The position numbers and the translations under genes are program-made. Positions 11,357-21,748 of a stretch of DNA of 43,152 nucleotides are shown piece after piece. A model generated the notes under the pieces. That model was given only the letters and a program-made list of their open reading frames with translations. It did no database searches and had not been told where the DNA came from. Positions within the stretch are counted from its first letter, which is position 1, and each line of letters starts with the position of its first letter. Source of the DNA: Cylindrobasidium torrendii FP15055 ss-10 (lineage: Eukaryota > Basidiomycota > Agaricomycetes > Agaricales > Physalacriaceae); NCBI GenBank assembly GCA_000934385.1, contig KN880557.1, positions 33,436 to 76,587 on the forward strand, written 5' to 3'.

Positions 11357-11525
11357 TGTATAGATAGCTGCAGAGCGAAGGGCGGTGATGGAGTTTGGAT
11401 GCAAAAAGGTGATCGGCTTAATTGCGGCAAAGGCCGATCGGCCTAACTTGCCATCACGGGGACAATACACGCTGACTTTATGCCTTCATGGCCATTGCTT
11501 ACTCTTCATTATTCGGACCGTCTCG
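11357..11525. promoter_or_regulatory. Shared bidirectional promoter
   Basis: Only 169 bases separate the ATGs of NOP10 (-) and the unknown gene at 11526 (+), so both promoters and leaders must fit here. I see no clear TATA box. The stretch AAAGGCCGATCGGCC near 11428-11442 contains a palindromic core, GGCCGATCGGCC. Confidence 0.5.
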
Positions 11526-12997
11526 ATGGACGACCGCCGCCCCACCAAACGCCAGCGTGTATTCTCCGGCCCCGATGGATTCGCGAAACCATCTTCATCG
11601 CGCACGCCGCTCCAGTCTATGCCATTCGCGCAACTCGATGATGGCTTCACAAAGGCCTCAGCTGCGAAATCGATGGCCAAGCCACTGTCAACCAACGTTG
11701 CGCTCTCCATTCCAAAGGGGCCTTCCGATAAGTCGAAGGAGACACCATCTCGGAAGAAACCAACCGCCACTATGCATATCCCAGAATTCGTTATGCAAAC
11801 ACCATTGCTGTCATCACGCAAACCATTGTCAACACACGATACCAGTACTACCAAGCCGAAGTCAGCGAAACGAGCTGTTCCAGAGTGGACCTTTCCGGCC
11901 TCTTCTAATGCCAGCAATACAACCCCTTCACGCCCTGCCTTGGGTCCACGCCGACACATGCATCTCTCCGTATCGACACCAGTATTCTCCGGACTATCCC
12001 CCTTTGCAGTCAAATCCTCTGACCCTGAGGTCAAACTCGAACCCAAGCCATTTCCACTCGATCTGGGCGATGGTGCAAGCTCATCGCTAGCAACGCCGTT
12101 AGCACGGCCTCCCCCCGTCCTAGCAGCCAATCCTCATCCGGTTACCCCCAATAAACCTCCGCAGAAGTCAAAGCTGAAGCATCGTCCACCGCCAGCCTTG
12201 CAGCCACTCAAGCCGACAGTTACGCCTCGCGTGAAGGTGCATTCTGCTCCCCAAGTAAACTTATCCCGCGAAGATAAACCGAAGCTTGTCTCGATTTTCA
12301 CGACGCGGATTGCCAATGCGACCGACCCGAAGGCCGAGGATGGGTTAGCAGACATGTTATTTCGCGGCAGTGGCGACGACGACTTGTGCGACGAACGAGA
12401 AGAAGTCGTTGGACTACGACAAAGCCCACAGAAAGCGAAAGTGTTCGGCGAACCAAGTTACACCAAGTGAGTTCTTTTTCCAATACCGTATATATGCGTG
12501 TGATCTTGACGCATACCTCCAGCGGTGAACTCGCAGCCACAGCCAGGACAGTGCTTGCCAAATCCCACAATGCGCTGGGTCTGTGGGAAACGGCCACTCG
12601 CCAGCAGCAAATGCGAACGCTCAGGCCAGATATCCGTTTTGTGGTCAAGAACATCATCGAGGAACCCAAAGCGCCAACGATGTCAGCCTTGGTGCAGTGC
12701 GAGGCCATTACGCCCTTGCCTGAACAGACCAAGAAGGCTGGGCCCGCGGCGCTGCCAGTCAAATTCTCATCGTCTCCTCCCAACGATCCCTTGGTGTCTG
12801 TCCTGCTCAGATTTCCGCAGAAGCAGGTGTGGGCAGCAAGGAGTATCCGGTCGTTGGAGGAGGGTTGTGAAATTTGGGTTTTCAATCCATTCACGGTCAT
12901 CAATATGGGCGCTGGGATGGAAACGGAAGACGACTTGTATGTATGCGAGAGGTTCGTGCTGCAGCCCCCGCATACTACGAACGCATTATTCGATTAA
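11526..12997 (+). CDS. Unknown nuclear-looking protein with disordered N-terminus
   Basis: Two exons, 11526-12466 and 12523-12997, giving 471 residues. Not recognised. Residues 1-310 are Ser/Pro/Lys-rich and look disordered, with a basic patch near the start (RRPTKRQRV) that could be a nuclear localisation signal, and many SP/TP sites. The C-terminal 160 residues look folded: ELAATARTVLAKSHNALGLW at the start of exon 2, then VSVLLRFPQKQVWAA and EEGCEIWVFNPFTV. The strand-like sequence with CEIWVFNPF resembles an OB-fold strand, but this is only an impression. Splicing (AA|C gives Asn) restores the frame exactly. It shares a very short promoter with NOP10, so co-regulation is possible. Confidence 0.7.
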
Positions 12998-14490
12998 ACG
13001 GACGCTGTATCACTGGAAGTTTCGAGTGGACGGAGGCATGAGTACCACACAACACACTAGAGGCAAACACGCTCAGCCAGGACCAATTACAATGCGCATT
13101 TATGTACTATTCCCTGCTCACTTATGGGTTAACGGCTGAGAATCCACCGTCCAACAAGATACTCGCGCCGGTTGCATATGCGTTCGTTGCCAGATATACC
13201 GTCGTCACGCTACCCAGTCGTCCATCTTCTTCGATATAAGGAGAGCCATTCTATTCGCGATAAAGCCGTCGATATCTTTCAATGGTCTATGTACGCCTGC
13301 ACTTCCGTCAGGGAAATTCAATCATGGCCAGTTTCAGCAGGACTTGCTTATGGAAAGTATGTTGAGGAATTCGTCTGTCTATTCGATAACCTTTTCTGCA
13401 TTCCGTAATACATCGAGCTGCAATCTTGGGATGACAGCAATTGGTCTATCAACCTGGACTATACTTCGTGTCGAGTGGACTCACGCGACGATTTACGTAC
13501 TGCCTAGCAGATGTACGGCACATTATTTCGAGCCTGCGCCCTGTAGTACATATACCTTAGCGCCAGCCGTAGCGAATGCCCTTGCAATCATTAAGCGATT
13601 GTTAGCCGTGTTGGGATAGACAGACGATGTTGTGCTTACATTCCCGTCCCTCCTCTCGTAAAAAGAGCAGCCTGGCCTTTTAAAGGTTACATACTCCTAC
13701 TAGACCAGCCTTCAATGTGTTTTAATACACAAAATGCAGTGAACACGAAGGCGCAGAAAGGCGATGTGTGGCCCTATGTAGCCCACATTCCCCCCCAAAA
13801 TACGGCATATAGCAAGCATGAATGATGGGTATCATGATTCTGATTGATTACAATTCCTCAAAGCACGGAATCTCTGCTCATTCCTTTCATGTTGATCGAT
13901 TAGTAACCCGTGATGCTGACAAAGTACTACTTAATCGGGCATATTATGAATGGCATAGACTTCGCCCTTATTTGATAACCGCGAGATTACTGATGAAATC
14001 GATTATCAGAAAGTGAAGGATCTGTCAACATATTCTTCCTTTGCCAACACCGGAGGGCATTATCCGATAACATGGCCACGGCGGGATACCAAGACTTTCC
14101 CTTTTGAACCGGTCATTCATCAAGCTATGCAAGCGATACGCCTTCGTGAAGAGAGAGAAAGAACAAATCGAATGCAGCGTCTAAATAGTGGGTAATGAAA
14201 TAGCGAAAATGACTAGAAGATACAACAGTTACGGGCGGTGGTTTTTTGTGCTACGTCTATTCCGTCTATATCAAGCCAATAATTAGATGCGTGAAGGTTT
14301 ATCGACAGCGATTGCGGGGTTCATGGGGTAGTAGCGGCAGGGGTCGTCGAGTAGCGGTGAGTAGTCATAATAGTCAGGCGGACGAAGGGGAGCACGAACA
14401 ACAACAAATTAATCATTAACTCGGGGCAGAGCGCAAAACCGTCGTCGAAGGGAGATGGAGGGGGGCCGTAAAGTTTGATGAGTGCGCCGA
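12998..14490. other. Intergenic, AT-richer stretch with one weak gene
   Basis: About 1.5 kb between the unknown gene (+) and the transcription factor (-). Base composition drops in GC from about 13150 on. The only structured part is the two-exon candidate at 13822-14195. No repeat or transposon end was found. Confidence 0.35.
13822..14195 (+). CDS. Possible small two-exon hypothetical protein
   Basis: Exon 1 13822-13902 and exon 2 13959-14195, joined in phase by a 56-base intron (GTAACC to GCATAG), give 105 residues. Exon 2 reads like real protein: SPLFDNREITDEIDYQ, then YSSFANTGGHYPITWPRRD, ending EERERTNRMQRLNSG. No family recognised. Codon choice is AT-richer than in neighbouring genes, which could mean low expression, recent arrival or chance. 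The first exon is weak (MMGIMILIDYN) and may be wrong even if exon 2 is real. Confidence 0.35.
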
Positions 14491-17400
14491 TTATGGATGC
14501 TTATTATAAGAGCCGTTATGTGGGAATGGGTCTGGCGGGTTTGACAAGTTGAAGATGTTGTGTAGACTTTCGTGAGTCTGTCCGGCTGGCTGGCTGGTAT
14601 AGGCCGCACCGCCCGAAATGGATGGGAAGGCGCTGTAGTCGTTCCAGTACTGCGAGGGAGCATATCGTGCACTACCGAGACTCTGTCGACGCTCAAGGTT
14701 CATTCCACCCGAGCTGCCGTATAGCGGTGGCAACGATCCGGAGAAGGACGATACGCCCTGCGAAGTGAATTCCGGGCTATGCCAACGGTCGTACGTCCCG
14801 CCGTACGAGGATCCTGCATTTGCATAGGTGGATGGATTTTGCAGGTGCATAAGCCCCTCTGTGGAGAACAGGTTGTGTGTCGAGCTCGGCAAAGGCGCTG
14901 AGAACTGCCTGGAAGGGAAGCCCGGCATGCGTGGCGGTGCGTTGTCCACAAGAATTGTGTCGTCCAACGGATGTTCCGCTGCTCGCTTGAAGCGCTCGGT
15001 GACCTGAGCTCCATTGCTGAGACGCGAACTTGCGCTTTTGACATCTGCTCCCTCGAGCAATTGCCTCGCGCGCGCAGCACTTGGCCACAATGTCTCCATG
15101 TCCTCGAGAAGCTCAGCACATTTTGTGAGCCGAAACGACGCTTGCGGATTTCCAGGATATGCAGACACTGAGGATCGGTCAGTCTGCCGCCAAATTTCAT
15201 GCACTGAGGAGACAAAACGCACTGCTGGTGATGTGCATAACGCTGGCCGTGAAGATGTAATAACACATGAAGACAGGTGCACCCTTCAACGAGTAGGTCT
15301 CGCTGTATAGTGTCGCTAGAGATGGGTGGTCAATCTCCATGCTTTCAATTGACGCAGACACGGCGCACCTATCGATGTAATATGATTGGCTGCCCCTACG
15401 CAGAGCTCGTACGCTTTTTGAGCAGCCTTTCGGGCTTCAGCAGTCTCATGGCTGCAAGAAGGTCGGTCAGCCTCGTTCAGAACGGTCGGAGCATAATCAC
15501 ATACCTCTTTGCAGTGAAGCGAATGCTAAGAATACTCTGTTAGCTACAAGAAAAACCAGGAATACTTCAAAGGGAACGTACAAGGGTCTCTGCAGCAGCA
15601 GTACAGCACACCAATATTGCATATGAAGGTTCAAGACATGAGGGAGTGGGACAGGGAACTTGGCTGATCCGGGGTCATATTGAAGATGGTCGGGAAGGCC
15701 GACAAGCCACTTGTCCAGCATACCCTCGAGGAATACACTCTCACTATGCCTCCGGGACACGGGCCGCACGGCATAAATCGCTTGAATGATCATGCTGAAT
15801 ATACCAGCTGGGGAGAAATGACTATCAGTCCGGGGCGGCCTGCGGCTTGGTGGGACGTTGCTCACATAAAGCCGCGCTTGCATTGAAAGACGAGATAGTA
15901 TGACTGGGTCGCCGGGGAATGTCGCGCGCATTCTTGGTGACTTGTGCGTTGGGTATCCATTCTTCGCGTTCCTCCATCTAAACATCATTGTTAGTTGGGT
16001 GCCACTGATGGCTGATCAGACATACCTCTCGCTCACTAGGCAGCAGAGTATCAAAGTCACGCTCGAAAATACACAAAGGTCGACCTACATGTCCTGTTAG
16101 TCACGAGAGAAACAAGTGGAAATGCAAACTCACCAATGTATGCCGAAACATACTTGTCCATCACCACACACCCATACCATATTCTTCGCCGCATCTCCAA
16201 TTCCCATTCGGCAAATAACTTTCCGCCAAGTCCCTCTCGAGACCATCCTTCCGCGCTGCGGTGCATGCCCAAGTCCTGTGCCATCCGGATGGCCATGCCG
16301 ACATACATCCACGCCTCAGCCATAGCGCCTATACCAACTTCCCGGTACCCCATGATTAAAAGAGCTTGGATAGTCGTTGGTCGTGGAACTGTGTATACTG
16401 AATCTAACAAACGTCGAGCTTGAACTAAGAAATCATCGCCAGCGTCCCACATCGTCGACTTGTCGGCAGGTTGAGGATATGGTGAGTCCGGTGAATAGCG
16501 AGCCGCCAATGAAAACATTGCCAACAACAGGATTTTGGGTATTGGTCGCGGACGCCTGTGGAATGGAGACGCAGACGAGGAGCGTGACGGGGTCGCAGAG
16601 GTTGATGGCGGAGATTGCAGGCCTCTACACTGTAGCGTTAGAAATCTATTGATATCGTGGAGACTGGAAAAAGGACGCACGCATCCCTAAATCCTTCTTG
16701 AAAATGTTGTTTGTGGATAACAGGCAGCATAGGATGTACGTATGTGAAGTAGAGATCAAGTAACCTTTCTTGCACAACCAATGGAGGCATCTCGGTTGAA
16801 ACTTCTGCCTCTAGCATTGAAGTGGGAGTGCCGGATTGAAGCGCGGGCCAGACGCGAGCCTTTGGAAACCTCCTGACATTCACGCATAAAAACATTAGCC
16901 ATTCCGTTCCGCACCAGCTTATAAGCCAACGCACCAAATGCCTGCTTCATTTCTGCTGTCCCTACGATCCTGGCTGTTGAGCATGTACAGTCCGCTGACC
17001 TTGCCGTGGTATCGAACTTCCTCTTCCTCGTTCAGACTTAGCTGGCCCACAGCACCACTGATGGCTTCCGGATCACTGTCATCATCCTCCGACTGCGCTG
17101 GACTGACGCTTCGAGCTGTGTCCATGCCACCGAGTCTTTGCGAGGAGCTCATTTCTTGGGGAGAGGGAATACCGAAATGTTTAGAGGGGACGGTAGCAGA
17201 TGGCGGAGCAGAGGAGTATGGTTGGTCGCCATCATCGATGCGCCTTCGAAGGCGGCGCCCCGGTGAGATACTATCGTCTCGTGTAACTATGTGACCTGGA
17301 CGCGAAAATGACCGAGAGGGTTGATGAGGCACGATGGGAGGTGATGCACGGGAGGCAGGGATGCTATCCCTGCCTGTACGCTGACTGCCTCCAACGGCGT

Positions 17401-18823
17401 TAAGCATGCGCACAACGTTATCTTGCCATTCATTTGATGGGCTGGATGAGGGATGAGTGGGACGTTGGGTACAAGGATAGGAGGGACGTACTGCGTCGAG
17501 GCCAGTATGCCTTTTTCTTCCGACTTCGTGTCTGCTGTAGCAGTATGGCGTGGCTTTGATGGCACGGACTTGTCGTCTGCGCCTCTGCGCCCTTTGACGC
17601 CATACGGAGAGTTGTCAACGCGATTGATGATTTCTCGCGCCAGAGGGTCCTGAGTGGTATCAAAGTAAGCAGAGTGCGTACGGGTAGATTGCTGAAGTGG
17701 GATGGCGGCCGACAGACCGACAGGGAATGGCAGGACCGGAAAGAGCAGGACAAAGACGTACCTGAGCTATGTCTTGCAAGAGCGAGTGGGCACGTTGGTC
17801 CGCGGAGGAAATCATGATACCGAGCAGCGCCTCTGTCTGGTGCAGGCGGGCCTCGATAGCATCGATGTATCCTTTTGGAGGACCTCGTTTGCGCGATGGA
17901 CCAAGAAATGTACAAGCTGAATAAAGTCAGCGCTGGTATCAGGGCTGCAAGCGTGATGGCCATCCAAGAACGACTGGAAAAGGTAATGTAGGTACTATTT
18001 CTAGGTTCACTGGACAGCTGACCAACGGAACGGAGATGTCGGTAAACATAGGTGGAAGATGGGGATAATGTACGAGAAGATGGTACGCACGCGTCCCAAG
18101 CATAACACAGCTGCGGCACGGCTCGTCGGGCGACGCGCGCTCGCATTTGCATTTTGACTTTCGGCATTGGTCGCAGGCTACACGTAATGGAGATAGTCAG
18201 CAGATGCTTATGGATTTGTCTGACCACGCACCTTTGCTGCTCCTGCGTCTCACTGGTTTGTCGCCCCCGTTGACCCCGTTGTCACCAATAGAGGGCATAT
18301 CCATCAAGTCTCCCACGTCGTCGTAGTCGTCGTTGAAGGACATTGCGCCCTCTAGGCCGATGCCGGAGTCGACTGGCCCAGATGCATTATCGGTCTGGGC
18401 TTGGAAGCGACCTGAATCGAGCGGCGTGAGGAGCGAAAACGATCCACTGGACATTGAGTAGCCTGCAGCGCCAAACTGCGGCGAAGGCGGGGATGACTGT
18501 GACGGGTCCGAAGGGCGTGTTGAAAATGAAGAGGCAGACTTGGAGTACCGGCCCTCGTCAAGAACTGCGATGGACGGCGGAGGAGAATAGTGTTCTGTCT
18601 TGACGTTGGCCGCAGCAGGTCGTTCTACTAGATGATCTTCAACAAAATATGGCGGGTCGATGTCGACAGAGCCGAACATATAGATGTGGTCGAGCGTTGG
18701 TGGTGATGGTCGGTCACTAATGGCGGAAAGAAAACCAAAGTGCTTCGGAGTTGACCATAAATTCGTGACCTGGAATTCCGAGATCGATTGCTCTTCCGTG
18801 AGGAAAACAGACAAAAACAGCAT
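14491..18823 (-). CDS. Zn2Cys6 fungal transcription factor (XlnR-like architecture)
   Basis: DNA-binding nuclear regulator. Fourteen exons on the minus strand: 18823-18232, 18177-18091, 17916-17762, 17691-17492, 17441-16935, 16872-16681, 16624-16134, 16084-16026, 15977-15866, 15807-15582, 15525-15505, 15451-15369, 15315-15223, 15167-14491; 1164 residues. The zinc cluster has cysteines 199, 202, 209, 218, 221 and 228 (CX2CX6C-X8-CX2CX6C), followed by a linker SRKRGPPKGYIDAIEARL and a coiled-coil-like helix. A fungal-specific transcription factor domain starts near residue 540 (LLDLYFTYVHPMLPVIHK) and includes the typical MYVGMAIRMAQDLGMHR and IWYGCVVMDKY segments. Intron 2 (174 bases) is unusually long and splits the zinc cluster between its last two cysteines; exon 11 is a 21-base microexon. 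An alternative start is the Met at 18679 (1116 residues). Targets are unknown. Confidence 0.88.
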
Positions 18824-20470
18824 ACAAATTATGATCCCCTCGTGGCTTACGCTACCCTTTGGGGAACAGACCCTCTAGCCCCTGATTTCCGCGAGAGTTC
18901 ATCACATTCAAAGCGCGTAACCAGCGGCGAAATTTCGGACAATCCACTGCGCCACACTTTGAACTATCTCTGAACAAGACTGGCACAAGACTGGGATAAA
19001 CCCGTTGTATTTTTGGTCGTTTCTGAATATTTTGGGACATAACTGTGCATGCCTTTGACCCTTGGGTATTTAATATTTAATATCGAAAAATAGTTACCCT
19101 TCCCAGTACCTCTCTGTCGGTGCACTGCTCAGGGCCCGTCGGCCGACCCACACCCAAGTTTTCCTTTTTGGGTCTGTTGATGCCAGGCACATTCTACGTC
19201 ATGCGCCTCCTGCCGGCAATGTGCTCGTATATCCGTGTCCGTACCGTGGCCGATTGCGTGTCCGGTATAGACTTGAAGCTCTGCGCCACACTCCTGTGGC
19301 CACCCTCCACGGACTGTGGTTATCCGTCGCGTCCCCTCCTATGTTTGTCACCACAAAACTGTCAGCCTGGCGCTGTTTCTCGTCGAATCTATCCCAGTTA
19401 ACCCTCCCACGAACAGAATTATTGAAGACTGTAATGTGCCTCTTATCGCATCGTGACAAGGTGAAGGCAAGCCTGGACCCATCGCCAATGTTACGACACG
19501 CACTCTGAATGCGACTTTGGCGCGCTGACCGCGCTGGCGCACCTGATTCCACTCGCATCTACATTTGATTGATTCTCACCTCACATCTGGACCTTCGCCT
19601 CAATCTCATTGCGAGGATGCCTCATGCGTCGACGTCCCTCGGTCGAAACCATCACCAAGCTTGTGAAGGCCGCCCATACTCCTCTCGAGTGGATGACTCT
19701 TGGTCCCAGACTCCCAGAGTTCCGTCCTTCGGGGACCACTGACCGTTTGCTACCACATCCAAAGAACTGACGGCAGCTACTACATCTGATGGGCAATTAC
19801 GCTCGCTGTCATCGCTCCCCAAAACCCTAGACTATAAGCACCATGCGGTCCTCGAGAAATTAGTCGTCGGGCGGTCCAAGTTGCGCACCCTTCGGACAGA
19901 GCCACCCGCTCGACCGTAATGCTATGGCTTGCTAGGTGATGCCTGTGCGTGGAATATCATGTACGACCGCTCGCACTTGCGGCGCAGTAAGTCTCAGTTT
20001 CCCAATATTGATGTTCATGATAGGTGCTTGTCATCGCATCAGTACCGACGAGGATAGGAGCGATACATACCCTACGTTGGTACAGGACACGACATGCTGT
20101 TCGACCTTTTGCATCGGATACCGCAACCTTGCCGCGACCCCTTTATCAATGGCTTCTTGAAGCTCTAGCTCACCAGACCTTCGTTACCTAGTTCTCCTTC
20201 ACCATCGGCCATTATGCATTACATAGACCCCAGGTTGACTAGCAGGGTCCTCAAGGCTGCATAGACCACGACATGAGCACGAATATCACCCCGTGAACAT
20301 TCCTTCGCATCTTCCCGGTTCACCCACACTGCGAAGAGCATGTCAATTGGGTGCACTTGGCTTCTCATCGCCGCATCCGCCTCCACTTCATTGTGCTTAC
20401 TTACGCCGAACGATCACTCTGACTGAATACCGTGTCCCAGCGTGTCCCCTCAACCAACTTATTACGGCGT

Positions 20471-20490
20471 GTTGCGGTCCGTTGCGGTCC
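20471..20490. repeat. Perfect 10-base tandem duplication
   Basis: GTTGCGGTCC occurs twice in direct contact. It lies in the gene-poor stretch together with other duplications of similar length at 20431, 20647, 21262 and 21302. Confidence 0.85.
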
Positions 20491-20646
20491 ATTTTTCATT
20501 TGCAGTACGCACGCCGCGGAGCCTCCTCCGCGCCGACGACCTCCTGTAATCACAATATCGGGCGGAGGTATCGAACCAATTGTTCGACGAGTGGCACTTT
20601 TAGTCAACCAGTGAACGACCTTGAATTCTTAAGCGCAATACGTCTC

Positions 20647-20670
20647 ACGTTTCCCACCACGTTTCCCACC
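20647..20670. repeat. Perfect 12-base tandem duplication
   Basis: ACGTTTCCCACC occurs twice in direct contact at 20647-20658 and 20659-20670. It is the longest of the set in this stretch. Confidence 0.85.
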
Positions 20671-21261
20671 CGTTGCGAAGACTCTGCATGCCACCCTGCG
20701 CAGATTCTCGGACGACTTCAAGTTTAGATCGAATCCAAACGATCCACTCGTATTTCCTCACGCTTCGCGCTCGAACCCTCACCTCCTCCTCATCCCAACT
20801 GCAAAGCACTGCACTGCGCAGCGGAAGCCCCGCTGTGCGGTTCCTGGACCACGACGGGGCCTGAAAAGGAAGATGGCTATCATTCTCAACATCACGGCGG
20901 GGCTCGCACGAATTGGGATACTATGGGTAAGAGGGTTCAACTCTCCCTGCCTGCCCTGGGATATCGTGGCATCAAGCAGGTTGAGAAATGTCACAGTAAA
21001 AATGGAGGTTTGCGCAAGGCAGTCAATTCCGCATAGACTGTTCACCCTGATAATGATACTTCGGCTACTATGATAGGACTCGTGGGTCGATAGCCTCGAG
21101 ATTTGTGGCACCGCGAAGAAGATGAGTCGCCCCACATTGACTTCAAATCTTCACACCCACATATTTTCTACAATCTAGAAGTCCATCAGAGCAAGCGCTG
21201 TCTTATGCCTTCTGTCACCATCAGCGAAGGCCATCACCCTAATAGTCAGAGCAACTGAGAT

Positions 21262-21323
21262 GGTGAATCTGGGTGAATCTACTGTAGTTTGCTTCCTTCG
21301 CCGACCTGAAGTCGACCTGAAGC
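21262..21323. repeat. Two adjacent tandem duplications (10 and 11 bases)
   Basis: GGTGAATCTG then GGTGAATCTA at 21262-21281, and CGACCTGAAGT then CGACCTGAAGC at 21302-21323. Each pair differs at its last base only. Confidence 0.75.
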
Positions 21324-21748
21324 AGAAGGTTGACGACTTCTATGCATCGCTTCTCAAAGGAGACTCTTCGTGTCAGTATTCATCCTTGACTATACCGTAA
21401 AGGAACTAAGACCGCGTACGTGGTAAATATGATGGACAACTTGCATACCAACGTTGTACCAACGCCCACATAATGGGAATGTTCGTTGCCAGCTTCGAAA
21501 CCTCAGTTCACCACCTATGTAAGGCTCAGGAATTCAATACAGATTCAGCGCTTCCATTATTTAGAGGCAAACGTTAGCAAAAAAGGATAAAGCGGCATAG
21601 AGAAGAAGTAGACAGCAATACAATAAGATAAACAAGCACGGTGTATACACTATCGAGGCCACCAAAAGACAGCAAAATGGACGAATGCCCGCTCCCGACG
21701 TAGCTACTATTATACTACACGAAGCATAATGTACGACTACAAATTTCC

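Larger units (their letters stand above)
18824..21748. other. Long intergenic stretch with short tandem duplications
   Basis: About 2.9 kb with no convincing gene. Near 19067-19091 there is an AT-rich stretch (TATTTAATATTTAATATC). From 20430 to 21470 at least five direct tandem duplications of 10-12 bases occur. A possible mini-exon, ATG at 20873 followed by a GTAAGA donor near 20926, did not extend into a gene. Nothing like a transposase or reverse transcriptase was seen. Confidence 0.45.

Noticed and set aside
8000..18823. Secondary-metabolite gene cluster (oxygenase, transcription factor, transporters)
   Set aside because: No synthase or other core enzyme; the genes are separated by housekeeping genes such as NOP10.
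20873..21073. Plus-strand frame with a GTAAGA donor inside
   Set aside because: No second exon could be joined and no motif is visible.
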